From the NCBI RefSeq assembly GCF_019799945.1, contig NZ_JABGCH010000007.1:62001-126000 (forward strand): a stretch of 64,000 bases of DNA. Direction: 5' to 3'. Both the position numbers and the translations under genes were made by a program. Below the pieces are notes generated by a model, which was not told the DNA's origin, did no database searches, and saw nothing but the letters and a program-made list of their open reading frames with translations. Of this stretch, positions 1 to 11,064 are shown piece after piece; position 1 is the first letter of the stretch; every line of letters begins with the position of its first letter. The stretch is from Modestobacter marinus (GTDB lineage: Bacteria > Actinomycetota > Actinomycetes > Mycobacteriales > Geodermatophilaceae).

Positions 1-412
1 GCCGGGTCATCACCGGTACCGAGAGCGTGGTGAACAGCTCCCGGACGTCACCGCAGCTGGCGCCCCAGGCGACCGAGCGCCCGTAGCGGTCCTGGGCGGC
101 GTCGGCGATGGCCATGCGCTGCCCCCGGGTCTGCTCGCGGAACCGGGCGATCCGGCCGGCGCGCGCGGCCGCCGGGTCGCCCTCTCCCGCGTCGGGCTCG
201 GGGACGGCGCCGACGACGGTGATCTCGTCCCGGTCGATGATCAGCTCGACCGGGCCGGTGAACCACTCGTCGGGCAGCCGGCCGGCGAACCAGCCGGCGA
301 CCTCGGCGCGCTCGACCGGTGGCGACGCATCGGCCGCGCGGCCCCGCGCCCGGCCTCGGCCCATGCCCGGGAAGCCCTCGGGCGGGAAACGGTGGTGACG
401 GTGTCCGTACAC
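1..412 (-). CDS. N-terminal part of an actinobacterial protein of unknown function (cut by left edge)
   Basis: The first 137 codons are inside the window and the frame stays open to base 1, so the C-terminus is missing. The GTG start at 412 follows a strong GAGGAGG ribosome binding site; an ATG at 364 is a weaker alternative. The first 35 residues are rich in His, Arg and Gly. Residues 40-70 (around WFAGRLPDEWFTGP) look like a small folded alpha/beta region. Residues 86-137 are a charged helix followed by a conserved-looking stretch with one Cys (ASCGDVRELF). The type is familiar from Actinobacteria but I cannot name a function. A tandem TGTAATC repeat lies about 35 bp upstream, which suggests a dedicated regulator. 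The spacing from the preceding yyaL-like gene (stop at 458) allows an independent promoter. Confidence 0.75.
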   Translation of the reverse strand, partial: MYGHRHHRFPPEGFPGMGRGRARGRAADASPPVERAEVAGWFAGRLPDEWFTGPVELIIDRDEITVVGAVPEPDAGEGDPAAARAGRIARFREQTRGQRMAIADAAQDRYGRSVAWGASCGDVRELFTTLSVPVMTR

Positions 413-444
413 GGTGCCCTCCTCGTCGATGGCGACACCATCAC

Positions 445-457
445 TGTAATCGTGTAA

Positions 458-460
<3 letters not shown>
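445..460 (-). promoter_or_regulatory. Tandem 8-bp direct repeat, candidate operator
   Basis: TGTAATCG (445-452) is followed directly by TGTAATCA (453-460), read on the plus strand. The pair is AT-rich in a very GC-rich setting, sits about 33 bp upstream of the GTG start of the leftmost gene and overlaps the stop codon of the yyaL-like gene. The regulator is unknown. Confidence 0.45.
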
Positions 461-2464
<2,004 letters not shown>

Positions 2465-2540
2465 GTCCCTCACCGTTCCCTCCCGGGTCTGCGTCCGAAC
2501 CAGAACGCCGGTGCCGCCACGGCACCGCAGCCGGTCGATC

Positions 2541-5036
2541 ATGGACGCCGTGGCCCGCGGAACCCTGCACGTCCACCTGGGCGCTGCTCCTGGCGTCGAC
2601 ACGGCCTCCGCCCTGCTCGGCGAGGCGCACCGGCGGCGGTCCCGGGGCACCGATGTCGTCGTCGGGCTCGTCTTGACCTCCGGCCGGCAGCGGACGACCG
2701 AGCAGCTCGAGGGTCTGGAGGTGCTGCCGCGCCGGGAGGTCCCCCAGCGCGGCGGGACCGTGACCGAGCTCGACGTCGACGCGGTGCTGGCCCGGCACCC
2801 GGAGGTCGTCGTCGTCGACGAGCTGGCGCACACCAACGCGCCGGGGTCGCGGAACCCGCGGCGCTGGCAGGATGTCGAGGAGATCCTCGACGCGGGCGTC
2901 CACGTGCTCTCCACGGTGAGCATCCAGCAGCTGGAGAGCCTCGCCGACGTCGTCGAGCAGATCACCGGCGTCACCCCGCACGAGTCGGTGCCCGACGCCG
3001 TGGTCCGCCGCGCCGGCCGGATCGAACTCGTGGACGACGTCCACCCCGGGCCGCAGGTGGACGCCGCGCTGAACGGCTGCGCCCGCGTCGGCAGCCCGAG
3101 CGCGCTGCGCGAGCTGGCCCTGCTTTGGCTGGCCGACCGGGTGGACGAGGGGCTGCGGCGCCACGAGGCCGAGCACCACATGGACCACGTCCGGGAGAGC
3201 CGCGAGCGAGTGGTGGTGGCGCTGACCGGGGGCGCCGAGGGCGAGACGCTCATCCGCCGGGCTTCCCGAGCTGCCCAGCGCTCCGGCGGCGACCTCGTCG
3301 CCGTGCACGTGCTCGCCTCGGACGGCCGCACCGGCGCCTCGCCCTCCGCCCTGCGCACGCTCCGCGAGCTGGTGGAGAGCCTGGGCGGCAGCTACCACCA
3401 GGTCGTCGGCGACGACGTCGGTCGGGCCCTCGTGGAGTTCGCCCGCAGCGTCGACGCCACCCGACTGGTGCTCGGCACGAGCCGTCGCTCCCGCTGGGCC
3501 CGCGCCCTCCGCAGCGGGATCGGCGCCCAGGTGATCGCCGACTCCGGCGAGATCGACGTGCACGTCGTCACCCACTCCGCGGCCGGCTCCCGCGGGTGGC
3601 GGCTGCCCCCGCTGACCGGGTCCCTCACCCCCCGCCGCCGGTGGCTCGGCCTGACGCTCGCACTGCTCGGCGTGCCGGCGGTGACCGCGGTGTGCCTCGC
3701 GGCCGGTCCCGCGGTCTCGCTGCCGGTCGTCGTGCTGGCCTTCCTGTTGCTCGTCCTCGCCGTCGCCCTGATCGGGGGGCTCGGGCCGGCGGTGGTGGCC
3801 GCCGTGCTGGGCGGGCTGGTGGAGAACTGGTTCTTCGTCGCCCCCACCCACCAGTTCACCGTGCACGAGGTCGACGACCTGGTGGCGCTCCTCGGCGGGC
3901 TGACCGTGGCCGTGACCGTGGCCACCGTGGTGGACCGTTCCGCACGACGGGCCACCGTGGCGGCCCGCTCGCAGGCGGAGACGGCGATGCTGACCTCCCT
4001 GTCGCGCGCCGTGCTGGCCGGTGACCGGGGGCTGCCGAGCATGCTGGAACAGATCCGCGAGGCGTTCGGGTTGCGGGCCGTGACGATGATCGAGCGGAAA
4101 CGCGACGGGGACCTCGTCGTCGGCACGTGCGGCCAGGCCGACGGCGACGCCCCCGACGATCCCGTCGAGGACGTGCCCGTCACCGAGACCCTCGTGCTGC
4201 GACTCACCGGCCGCTGCCTGCCCGCCAGCGACCGGCGGGTACTCGTCGCCTTCGCCGAGCAGGCCGCCGTGGCACTCCAGCAGGGCCGGCTGGCCGCGCA
4301 GGCCGCCGAGGCCGACCGTCTCGCCGCCGGCAACAGCATGCGCTCCGCCCTGCTCGCTGCCGTCAGCCACGACCTGCGCACCCCGCTGGCCGGGATCAAG
4401 GCCGCCGTGTCGGCCCTGCGCTCCGACGAGGTCGACCTCGACGACGCCGACCGGGCCGAGCTCGAGGCGACCATCGACGAGTCGGCCGACCGGCTCTCCG
4501 ACCTGATCGACAACCTGCTGGACATGAGCCGCCTGCAGGCCGGGGTCGTCAGCCCGGCGTTGAGCCCCTCGGACGTACCGGCCGTCGTGCACCACGCACT
4601 GAGCGGGCTCGACGGAGCCGATCGCGCCCGCGTCGAGATGGACTGGCCGGACGACCTACCGCCCGTCCGGGCCGATCCCGGCCTCCTCGAGCGGGTGGTC
4701 GCCAACCTCGTGAGCAACGCGGTGCGTCACGCCCCCACCAGCCCGGTCACCGTGGCCGCCGGTGCGTCCGGGGGGCTGCTCGAGGTGCGGGTCGTCGACC
4801 GCGGACCGGGCGTTCCCCTGGCCGACCGCGACCGGGTGTTCGCGCCGTTCCAGCGGCTCGGCGACGCGCCCGCCGGTCAGGGCGTCGGCCTCGGACTGGC
4901 GGTGGCGCGCGGCCTGACCCAGGCGATGGACGGAACCCTGACCGCGGAGGACACCCCGGGCGGAGGCCTGACGATGGTCGTCTCCCTGCACGCGGACGCC
5001 GTCCCCACCCCTGCCGCTCCCGTGGCGGCGCCATGA
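2541..5036 (+). CDS. kdpD: KdpD-type osmosensitive/K+ sensor histidine kinase with a degenerate Walker A
   Basis: An 831-residue membrane histidine kinase. Residues 5-215 are the KdpD N-terminal domain ([14 protein letters not shown], later [20 protein letters not shown]). Residues 222-345 are a universal-stress-protein-like domain. Residues 367-464 are the four-helix DUF4118 membrane domain, followed by a GAF-like linker. HisKA has the phospho-acceptor His610 (SHDLRTPL), and the ATPase domain shows [18 protein letters not shown] and [11 protein letters not shown]. The Walker A, normally GxxGVGKT, reads [10 protein letters not shown], so the P-loop Gly and Lys are lost. The ATG at 2541 gives the expected family start; an upstream ATG at 2463 would add 26 unrelated Arg-rich residues. 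It overlaps kdpE by ATGA. No kdpFABC is present; an APC transporter faces the operon instead. Confidence 0.93.
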   Translation: MDAVARGTLHVHLGAAPGVDTASALLGEAHRRRSRGTDVVVGLVLTSGRQRTTEQLEGLEVLPRREVPQRGGTVTELDVDAVLARHPEVVVVDELAHTNAPGSRNPRRWQDVEEILDAGVHVLSTVSIQQLESLADVVEQITGVTPHESVPDAVVRRAGRIELVDDVHPGPQVDAALNGCARVGSPSALRELALLWLADRVDEGLRRHEAEHHMDHVRESRERVVVALTGGAEGETLIRRASRAAQRSGGDLVAVHVLASDGRTGASPSALRTLRELVESLGGSYHQVVGDDVGRALVEFARSVDATRLVLGTSRRSRWARALRSGIGAQVIADSGEIDVHVVTHSAAGSRGWRLPPLTGSLTPRRRWLGLTLALLGVPAVTAVCLAAGPAVSLPVVVLAFLLLVLAVALIGGLGPAVVAAVLGGLVENWFFVAPTHQFTVHEVDDLVALLGGLTVAVTVATVVDRSARRATVAARSQAETAMLTSLSRAVLAGDRGLPSMLEQIREAFGLRAVTMIERKRDGDLVVGTCGQADGDAPDDPVEDVPVTETLVLRLTGRCLPASDRRVLVAFAEQAAVALQQGRLAAQAAEADRLAAGNSMRSALLAAVSHDLRTPLAGIKAAVSALRSDEVDLDDADRAELEATIDESADRLSDLIDNLLDMSRLQAGVVSPALSPSDVPAVVHHALSGLDGADRARVEMDWPDDLPPVRADPGLLERVVANLVSNAVRHAPTSPVTVAAGASGGLLEVRVVDRGPGVPLADRDRVFAPFQRLGDAPAGQGVGLGLAVARGLTQAMDGTLTAEDTPGGGLTMVVSLHADAVPTPAAPVAAP

Positions 5037-5707
5037 GCCTCGTCCTGGTCGTCGACGACGACCCCCAGCTGACCCGGGCCCTGCGGATCACCCTCCGCGC
5101 ATCCGGGTACGAGGTGGTCACCGCGCCCGACGGGCGGACGGCGCTCCGTGAGGCGGCCGCGCGCCATCCCGCCCTCGTCGTCCTCGACCTGGGCTTGCCC
5201 GACCTGGACGGCACCGAGGTCCTCGCGGAGCTCCGCCCCTGGTTCACCGGGCCGGTGCTCGTGCTGTCGGCCCGGGCCGACAGCCGGGACAAGGTCGGTG
5301 CGCTGGACGCCGGCGCGGACGACTACGTCTCCAAGCCCTTCGACCTGGGCGAGCTGCTGGCCCGGCTTCGGGCGCTCCAGCGCCGGGGTGTCCCGGAGCC
5401 GGAGGCCTCGGTGGTGCGGTCCGGCGCCTTCACCGTCGACCTGACCGCCCAGCAGGTGACCGTGGACGGCGCTGTCGTCCGGCTCACCCCGACCGAGTGG
5501 GGCCTGCTCTCAGAGCTGGTGCGCGCGCCCGGCCGGCTGGTCGGCCAGCGACAGCTGTTGCAGGCGGTGTGGGGACCGGCGTACGAGAAGGAGACGCACT
5601 ACCTGCGGGTCTACATGGCTCAGCTGCGCCGGAAGCTGGAGCCGGACCCGGCCCAGCCACGCCACCTGCTCACCGAGCCGGGGATGGGCTACCGCTTCAC
5701 GCCGTGA
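5033..5707 (+). CDS. kdpE: KdpE-type OmpR-family response regulator
   Basis: A 224-residue OmpR/PhoB-type regulator, translationally coupled to kdpD by the 4-bp ATGA overlap. The receiver domain (1-118) has the acidic pocket Asp8-Asp10, phospho-acceptor Asp52 (VVLDLGLPDLDG) and Lys101 (YVSKPF). The winged-helix DNA-binding domain (130-224) shows LTPTEWGLLSELVRAPG and HYLRVYMAQLRRKLEPDP. In Escherichia coli and mycobacteria KdpE activates kdpFABC under K+ limitation. Here the likely target is the convergent APC transporter, which ends only 7 bp away and carries an 11-bp-phased direct repeat in its upstream region. That target is inference. Confidence 0.93.
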   Translation: MSLVLVVDDDPQLTRALRITLRASGYEVVTAPDGRTALREAAARHPALVVLDLGLPDLDGTEVLAELRPWFTGPVLVLSARADSRDKVGALDAGADDYVSKPFDLGELLARLRALQRRGVPEPEASVVRSGAFTVDLTAQQVTVDGAVVRLTPTEWGLLSELVRAPGRLVGQRQLLQAVWGPAYEKETHYLRVYMAQLRRKLEPDPAQPRHLLTEPGMGYRFTP

Positions 5708-5714
5708 CGGCCGG

Positions 5715-7676
5715 TCAGCCCACGTGGACACGCGGACGGCGCGTGCGGTCGGGCTCGGCCTCACGGAGCACCTCGCGGGTCACCGGGGCCACCTCGCCCG
5801 CGCCGGTGAAGACGAACCGCAGCAGGTTGAGCAGCGGATTGCCCTCGGTCCACTCGAAGTAGATGTGCGGGACCCGGTTCGTCTCGTCCCGGACGTACAG
5901 CAGCAGTGCCGCCAGCGCGTTCGCGATGCTGGAGCTCCCCATCCGGAGCACGCGGTACTGGTCGTGGGCGATCTCACCCCGGACGTCGAGCGCCGTCTCG
6001 AACTCCGAGGGGTCGGTCAGCGTGACCTCGACGAAGATCATGTCGTCGTCGGGCAGGTCGTTGTCGCCCTGGATCTGCCGGAGCTTCTCCCGGTACTCGG
6101 CCGCGTCCAGGGCGCCCGGCTCGTTGGCGACCAGACGGATCTTGCGCCGGGCACAGTCCCGGACGAACAGCTCCGCCTTCGGGTCCAGCCGGACCTCGGT
6201 GACCCGCAACTCGAGGGAGCGCGCCAGCCGGGAGACGAGGGAGAGCACCACCATCCCGGCGATGAAGCAGGCGGCGATCATCACGCCGTCGGGACGTTCC
6301 ACGACGTTGACGCCCGTGGCGTAGACGAAGATCGCAGCGATGACGGTGAAGCCGATGGTGAGCCGCCGCTGGCCCGCCCGGCGTGCGGCCAGGGTGACGG
6401 CGATCGCGGCGGAGGTGATCAGCGCCAGGACGCCGGTGGCGTAGGCGCCGCCCTGGGCGTCGACGTCGGCGTCGAAGATCCAGGTGACCAGGAACGCCAC
6501 CGCGGTGAGGACCAGCACCATCGGGCGGACCGCCCGGGCCCAGTCCGGTGCCATGCCGTAGCGCGGCAAGTAGCGCGGGAGCAGGTTGAGCATGCCGGCC
6601 ATCGCCGAGGCGCCGGCGAACCACAAGATCGCGACGGTGGCCGCGTCGTAGACGGTGCCGAAGCCCTCCCCCAGGTGCTCGTGCGCCAGGTACGACAGCG
6701 CGCGGCCGTTCGCCTCCCCACCCGGCTGGAACTGGTCCGCCGGGATGAGCAGCGTCGTGATCAGGCTGCTGGTGATCAGGAAGACGGTCATGGTCAACGC
6801 CGCGAAGGTGAGCAACCGCTTGGTGCCGCGGATCCGGCCGACCGGGCGCTCATCGGTGTCGCCCGGATCGCCCTGCACGTGTGGCGCGACGGCCACGCCG
6901 GTCTCGAAGCCGGACAGTCCGAGCGCCAGCGCCGGGAACACCAGCAGCGCGGCCGCGACCATCATCACCGGGCTGCCGTGCTGGGTGGTCAGCGCGGCCC
7001 ACCAGTCGGTCACCAGCACCGGCGCCGTGGCCACCTCCCGCAGGCCCGCGGCCACCACGACCACGTTCAGCGCGAGGTACACGGCGACCAGGCCGACAGC
7101 CACCCCGATCGCCTCGGCAAACCCCTTGAGGAACACCGCCCCGAGCAGCGCGAGCAGTCCCAGGGTGACGGCCACCTCGTGCCCGTGCAGCGCCGAGGGC
7201 ACGAGCGGGTTCTCCACGATGTGCGCCGTGGCGTCCGCCGCCGACAGGGTCATCGTGACGATCCAGGACGTCGCGGCGAAGCCCAGCAGGGCCAGGACGA
7301 ACAGCTTCCCCTTCCAGAAGGGCAGCAGCCGCTCCAGCATCGCGATGGACCCCTCGCCGTGCGGACTCTCCTCGGCCACCCGCCGGTACACCGGCAGGGC
7401 TCCGAAGAGGGTCAGCGCCACCAGCACCAGCGTGGCGAGTGGCGAGAGCAGCCCGGCCGCCAGCGCGGCGATCCCGGGCTGGTAGCCCAGGGTGGAGAAG
7501 TAGTCGACCCCGGTGAGGCACATGACCTGCCACCACCGATGCGTCTTGTGCGTCGTGGCCGGGTGCGCGTGCGGGCCGGGGAAGCGGCGCCTCTTGGGTG
7601 CGTGACCCTGCAGCAGCCAGTCCCGCAAGGGTGACGGGCGTTCCACCGGCGCCTGTGTCTCGGTCGAGGTGGCCAC
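5715..7676 (-). CDS. APC-superfamily permease with cytoplasmic C-terminal domain, candidate K+ or amino acid transporter
   Basis: A 653-residue membrane protein. After a basic N-terminus there are about 12 hydrophobic segments (residues roughly 58-490), starting with [20 protein letters not shown], a TM1 with the unwound-helix pattern of APC/KUP transporters. It ends in a roughly 150-residue soluble domain without membrane segments. The GTG at 7676 is preceded by GGACAGGAG at good spacing; the open frame continues upstream only as low-quality Arg/Pro-rich sequence. It is convergent with kdpDE, 7 bp apart. Known APC-type K+ importers (KUP, KimA) have a similar layout, and the kdpDE context favours K+, but annotation as an amino acid permease cannot be excluded. 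Confidence 0.8.
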   Translation of the reverse strand: MATSTETQAPVERPSPLRDWLLQGHAPKRRRFPGPHAHPATTHKTHRWWQVMCLTGVDYFSTLGYQPGIAALAAGLLSPLATLVLVALTLFGALPVYRRVAEESPHGEGSIAMLERLLPFWKGKLFVLALLGFAATSWIVTMTLSAADATAHIVENPLVPSALHGHEVAVTLGLLALLGAVFLKGFAEAIGVAVGLVAVYLALNVVVVAAGLREVATAPVLVTDWWAALTTQHGSPVMMVAAALLVFPALALGLSGFETGVAVAPHVQGDPGDTDERPVGRIRGTKRLLTFAALTMTVFLITSSLITTLLIPADQFQPGGEANGRALSYLAHEHLGEGFGTVYDAATVAILWFAGASAMAGMLNLLPRYLPRYGMAPDWARAVRPMVLVLTAVAFLVTWIFDADVDAQGGAYATGVLALITSAAIAVTLAARRAGQRRLTIGFTVIAAIFVYATGVNVVERPDGVMIAACFIAGMVVLSLVSRLARSLELRVTEVRLDPKAELFVRDCARRKIRLVANEPGALDAAEYREKLRQIQGDNDLPDDDMIFVEVTLTDPSEFETALDVRGEIAHDQYRVLRMGSSSIANALAALLLYVRDETNRVPHIYFEWTEGNPLLNLLRFVFTGAGEVAPVTREVLREAEPDRTRRPRVHVG

Positions 7677-7774
7677 CTGCGCTCCTGTCCCCGTCGGAGT
7701 GGGCACCGGACTCGGGTGGAATCGACGGTACGGCCGGCAGACGGCCAGGGACGTCCATCGACCGGGTCGCGGGC

Positions 7775-7795
7775 GTAAGGATTCCGTCAAGATCC
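7775..7795 (-). promoter_or_regulatory. 11-bp-phased direct repeat, candidate KdpE operator
   Basis: GTAAGGATTCC (7775-7785) is followed at once by GTCAAGATCC (7786-7795). The two half-sites share the GTxAxGATxCC pattern and lie one helical turn apart, the typical arrangement for OmpR-family regulators. The site is about 100 bp upstream of the GTG start of the APC transporter and is less GC-rich than its surroundings. Assignment to KdpE is inference from position. Confidence 0.5.
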
Positions 7796-8076
7796 GGCGT
7801 GGGGCTGATCGCCACGGAGCGCGACCGATGACCGTGGACGGCGCTCTCCCGATCCTTCGCGTACCGCCGTGACACGCGAGGACGGCGGCTGGATCGACCT
7901 GTCGGTCGGTGGCCCGGACACCGAGCTGGTCACTGCCGACGTGTCCGTCGGTACCGCCACCCACCGAGCCCCGCAGAGCGATGGCTCACCGCGCCGAGCG
8001 ACGTTGTGGCTGCGATCCGTCAGGACACCCCGGCCGGCACAGAGAACTGACAGTCGAACTCGCGCGACTTCATCGC

Positions 8077-8105
8077 TTGTGGTGAGGGCCGACATCTGGT
8101 AATGG
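8077..8105 (+). promoter_or_regulatory. Sigma70-like promoter for the AMIN-like gene
   Basis: TTGTGG (-35, 8077-8082) and TAATGG (-10, 8100-8105) are separated by 17 bp, with TG just before the -10 element. The GTG start lies 53 bp further downstream. Confidence 0.4.
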
Positions 8106-8158
8106 CTGGGCGTGTCTGCGGATGCTCTGGGTGGTTCGCATCACACCTGGAGGAACCC

Positions 8159-8731
8159 GTGAACCGACCCCGCACCCTCTCCACCCTGATGGTCGTCCTG
8201 ACCGCGGTCGCCGCGGTCCTGGTCGGCCTGGTCACCCCCGCCGCCGCGGCTGCGCCCTACTGCGGCATCACCTGGGGCTCACTCACCAAGGTGAGCACCG
8301 CGGCCGACTCGGAGGTCCTCACCGACGTCCGCGCCGGCCGCCACGCCTGCTTCGACCGCCTGGTGATCGACCTGACCGGGCAGGACAACTCGTTCCGCTC
8401 GTACGACGTGCGTTACGTCGGCCAGGTCACCGAGGACGGCTCCGGCCGCGTCGTCCCGCTCCGCGGCGGCGCCGATCTGCAGATCGTCGTCCGGGCGCCC
8501 GCCTACGACGAGAACGGCGAGACCTACCGGCCCGGCAACCGCGCCGAGCTGGTGCGGGTCAACGGCTGGACGACCTTCCGCCAGGTCGCCTGGGCGGGCT
8601 CGTTCGAGGGTCAGACCACCCTCGGGCTCGGCGTCCGCGCCCGGCTCCCCTACCGGGTCTTCACGCTGGCCGGCGCGCCGTACTCCGACCAGGGTCCGCG
8701 GCTCGTCATCGACGTGGCCCACCGCTGGTGA
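8159..8731 (+). CDS. Secreted AMIN-like domain protein
   Basis: 190 residues. The GTG at 8159 follows TGGAGGAAC at ideal spacing. Residues 1-32 are a classical signal peptide with a hydrophobic core (LMVVLTAVAAVLVGLV) and an Ala-rich cleavage region (PAAAAA). The mature part contains two Cys residues and a beta-rich fold with C-terminal GPRLVIDVAHRW, the ending seen in stand-alone actinobacterial AMIN-like proteins. AMIN domains direct proteins to the cell wall or bind peptidoglycan. No lipobox or transmembrane anchor is visible, so it is probably released or held non-covalently. It is monocistronic and convergent with the gene at 8812, with a strong hairpin between them. Confidence 0.8.
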   Translation: MNRPRTLSTLMVVLTAVAAVLVGLVTPAAAAAPYCGITWGSLTKVSTAADSEVLTDVRAGRHACFDRLVIDLTGQDNSFRSYDVRYVGQVTEDGSGRVVPLRGGADLQIVVRAPAYDENGETYRPGNRAELVRVNGWTTFRQVAWAGSFEGQTTLGLGVRARLPYRVFTLAGAPYSDQGPRLVIDVAHRW

Positions 8732-8776
8732 CCCCCGCCCGGCCTCCGGGCCGGTGCACGACAGGTCCCGCCGGTC

Positions 8777-8797
8777 CCGGCCCCAGGTCGGGGCCGG
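8777..8797. terminator. GC-rich hairpin between convergent genes
   Basis: CCGGCCCC (8777-8784) pairs perfectly with GGGGCCGG (8790-8797) across a 5-nt loop. A second hairpin, GCCCGG/CCGGGC, lies at 8737-8751. No U-tract follows, as is common for actinobacterial terminators. It probably serves both the AMIN-like gene and the mca operon. Confidence 0.5.
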
Positions 8798-8811
8798 CGG
8801 TCCGTGCGGAC

Positions 8812-9141
8812 TCAGGCCGGAGGTGGCTGGGAGCGGTCCGGCGTCCCGGACTCGTCGTCGCGCGGCGGCTCGATGGCCCGGGGGGCGCGGCGGAGGGTGT
8901 CCAGCAGCCCCTGCCCCGGGGGCTGCTCCTCCAGCAGCTCCGCGGGGGTGTCCGGCACCTGGTCGGCCGGGTCGAAGCTGGAGGGGACCTTCTTCAGGTG
9001 CCGGCCCATCGACCGGCCGAGCAGCAGGACGGCGATGAGCAGCAGCACGATCAGCAGCAGCCCGAAGGGGCCGCCCTTGCCGACGTCCTCGGGGAGCTGC
9101 TCCTCGGCGGCGGCCAGCACGTCCACCCAGGCGCCGGTCAT
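8812..9141 (-). CDS. Small single-pass membrane protein encoded behind mca
   Basis: 109 residues. The ATG at 9141 overlaps the mca stop codon by ATGA, so translation is coupled. There is one strong transmembrane helix (about residues 24-43, FGLLLIVLLLIAVLLLG), then a basic cytoplasmic segment (GRSMGRHLKKVP) and a Pro/Glu-rich soluble tail. Small membrane proteins directly downstream of mca occur in other Actinobacteria; none has a function I can name. The coupling suggests a role near mycothiol-dependent detoxification, for example in exporting or localising mercapturates, but this is speculation. Confidence 0.75.
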   Translation of the reverse strand: MTGAWVDVLAAAEEQLPEDVGKGGPFGLLLIVLLLIAVLLLGRSMGRHLKKVPSSFDPADQVPDTPAELLEEQPPGQGLLDTLRRAPRAIEPPRDDESGTPDRSQPPPA

Positions 9142-10025
9142 GCCGCACGCTCCGCGGTGCGCAGCCCCGCGAACAGGTCGTCCTCGGGCACGGTCGCCTC
9201 GATCACGGACCGGGCCAGCTCGTAGTCCTCGGTCGGCCAGGTCTGGGTCTGCAGGTCGAGCGGCACGGAGAACCACCGGCCGGTCGGGTCGATCTGGGTC
9301 GCGTGCGCGACCAGCGCGGCGTCACGCACCGGGAAGTACTCCGCGCACGGCACCTGGGTGGTGACCCGGTGACTGATGTCGTGGGCCGGGTCCCAGCTCT
9401 CCAGCCACTCCGTGTAGGGCGACTCCGCGCCGGTGGCCAGCATCGCCTCGTGCAGCGCCTTGGTGCGCGGCAGCGTGAACCCCATGTGGTAGTAGAGCTT
9501 GCTCGGCTGCCAGGGCTCTCCGAGGTCGGGGTAGCTGTCCGGGTCATCGGCGGCGTCCCAGGCGTGCATGGTGATCTCGTGGACCTTGACGTGGTCCGGG
9601 TGCGGGTACCCGCCACGCTCGTCGTAAGTGGTGATCACGTGCGGCTTGAACCGGCGGATCAGCTCGACCAGCGGCGCAGCGGCCTCCTCGGTGGGCACCA
9701 GCGCGAAGCAGCCCTCCGGCAGCGGCGGCAGCGGGTCGCCCTCCGGCAGCCCGGAGTCGACGAAGCCGAGGAACTCCTGCTCGACGCCGAGGATCTCCCG
9801 GGCGTGGGCCATCTCCTGCTCGCGGATCTCCGCGATCCGCTCCCACACCTCGGGGCGGTCCATGGCCGGGTTGAGCACCGAGCCCCGCTCCCCACCGGTA
9901 CAGGTGGCCACGAGCACGCGGTGGCCCTCGGCCACGTACTTGGCCATGGTGGCCGCGCCCTTGCTGGACTCGTCGTCGGGGTGCGCGTGCACCGCGAGCA
10001 GGCGCAACTGGTCCGGTTCGGTCAC
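9138..10025 (-). CDS. mca: Mycothiol S-conjugate amidase
   Basis: A 295-residue zinc amidase of the MshB/Mca (LmbE-like, PIG-L) family. Mca cleaves mycothiol S-conjugates of electrophiles and antibiotics, releasing a mercapturic acid for export and GlcN-inositol for recycling. Zinc ligands are His15 and Asp18 in AHPDDES and His145 in YPHPDH. The SSKGA segment just after the first motif carries the Lys22 that separates Mca from the MshB deacetylase. The length is right for Mca. The GTG at 10025 begins the conserved N-terminus. It is the first gene of a two-gene operon and diverges from greA. Its presence shows that the organism makes mycothiol. Confidence 0.95.
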   Translation of the reverse strand: MTEPDQLRLLAVHAHPDDESSKGAATMAKYVAEGHRVLVATCTGGERGSVLNPAMDRPEVWERIAEIREQEMAHAREILGVEQEFLGFVDSGLPEGDPLPPLPEGCFALVPTEEAAAPLVELIRRFKPHVITTYDERGGYPHPDHVKVHEITMHAWDAADDPDSYPDLGEPWQPSKLYYHMGFTLPRTKALHEAMLATGAESPYTEWLESWDPAHDISHRVTTQVPCAEYFPVRDAALVAHATQIDPTGRWFSVPLDLQTQTWPTEDYELARSVIEATVPEDDLFAGLRTAERAA

Positions 10026-10216
10026 GCCGACATTGTCCCCCGAGCCCGCGCGAGCGTCGAAGGGCCCGGAGTGGGACCGGCCACTCCTCCCGGCTGCACC
10101 CGCCCGGCCGGGGTGCCGATCGATGCGACCCCCTCGAGATCGGTGTTAGGTTGCCCGGATTGACCAAACCGCCGGCTAGTTACCGCGGGCCACGCAAAGA
10201 GCACTGGGAGTCATCC

Positions 10217-10723
10217 GTGTCCACCCCCACTGACGAGCAGGACCAGGGCGTCTGGCTGACGCAGGAGGCCCACGACCGGCTGAAGGCCGAGCTCGACCAG
10301 CTGGTGGCGAACCGTCCGGCCATGGCTGCCGAGATCAACGCCCGACGTGAAGAGGGCGACCTCAAGGAGAACGGCGGGTACCACGCGGCCCGCGAGGAGC
10401 AGGGCAAGCAGGAGGGCCGGATCCGGCAGCTCACCGACCTGCTGCGCAAGGCGCGCGTCGGCGAGCCGCCCACGACGGCGTCCCGCGCCGCCGTCGGCAC
10501 CGTCATCACGATCGCGTTCGACGGCGACGAGGACGACACCGAGAAGTTCCTGCTCGGGTCCCGGGAGATCGCCGGGACGACGCAGCTGACCGTCTACTCC
10601 CCGGAGTCCGCCCTCGGGGCGGCCATCATCGGCGCCGACCCGGGCGCGACGGTCACGTACACGGCGCCCAACGGCAAGGACATCTCCGTGAAGGTCCTCG
10701 CTGTCGAGCCGTTCGTCCCCTGA
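10217..10723 (+). CDS. greA: Transcription elongation factor GreA
   Basis: 168 residues. GreA enters the RNA polymerase secondary channel and stimulates cleavage of backtracked transcripts. The N-terminal coiled coil (about 10-82) carries the loop acidic pair in the EGDLKENGGYHAAREEQ region. The C-terminal FKBP-like domain (about 90-168) contains GSREI and YTAPNGKDISVKVL. The GTG at 10217 follows GGGAG at 7-nt spacing; the upstream in-frame extension has no RBS. The next gene begins 9 bp after the stop, so greA and the RNHCP gene probably form an operon. Confidence 0.95.
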   Translation: MSTPTDEQDQGVWLTQEAHDRLKAELDQLVANRPAMAAEINARREEGDLKENGGYHAAREEQGKQEGRIRQLTDLLRKARVGEPPTTASRAAVGTVITIAFDGDEDDTEKFLLGSREIAGTTQLTVYSPESALGAAIIGADPGATVTYTAPNGKDISVKVLAVEPFVP

Positions 10724-10731
10724 GCGCCGCG

Positions 10732-11064
10732 GTGACCGGCGGGCGCGCCCGCTCGCGCCGGGCCGAGAACACCGGCTTCGTCTGCGTGCACTGCCAGTCC
10801 CGGGTCCCGGCGAACACCGACGGGCACTACCGCAACCACTGCCCCCGGTGCCTGTGGTCGCTGCACGTCGACGACGAGCCCGGCGACCGGGCGAGCGACT
10901 GCCGCCAGCCGATGGAGCCGATCGGCCTGGTGGAGAAGTCCGGCAAGGGCTGGCAGGTGGTGCACCGCTGCACGCGGTGCGGCCACCGCCAGCCCAACCG
11001 GCTGGTGCGGGACGGCGAGGCCCCCGACGACCTGGACCTCGTCCTCTCCCTCCCCTGGCTGTGA
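10732..11064 (+). CDS. RNHCP-domain zinc-binding protein
   Basis: 110 residues. It has two zinc-ribbon-like Cys pairs: FVCVHCQ plus the family signature YRNHCPRCL, and a later pair in HRCTRCGHRQPNR. RNHCP proteins are small actinobacterial and firmicute proteins of unknown function. The GTG at 10732 is 9 bp after the greA stop. Co-transcription with greA hints at a role around transcription or RNA, but nothing in the sequence proves it. Confidence 0.85.
   Translation: MTGGRARSRRAENTGFVCVHCQSRVPANTDGHYRNHCPRCLWSLHVDDEPGDRASDCRQPMEPIGLVEKSGKGWQVVHRCTRCGHRQPNRLVRDGEAPDDLDLVLSLPWL

Larger units (their letters stand above)
7677..8158. other. 482-bp divergent intergenic region
   Basis: This is the longest gene-free stretch. 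It contains the direct repeat at 7775-7795 (transporter side) and a sigma70-like promoter at 8077-8105 (AMIN-protein side). The middle part (about 7800-8070) has no convincing ORF and no riboswitch I can recognise; I looked for a c-di-AMP (ydaO-type) element because of the K+ context and did not see one. Confidence 0.6.

Noticed and set aside
7677-8158. Possible c-di-AMP (ydaO) riboswitch upstream of the K+-type transporter
   Set aside because: Considered because of the K+ context, but I could not find the conserved core elements; the phased direct repeat is the better regulatory candidate.
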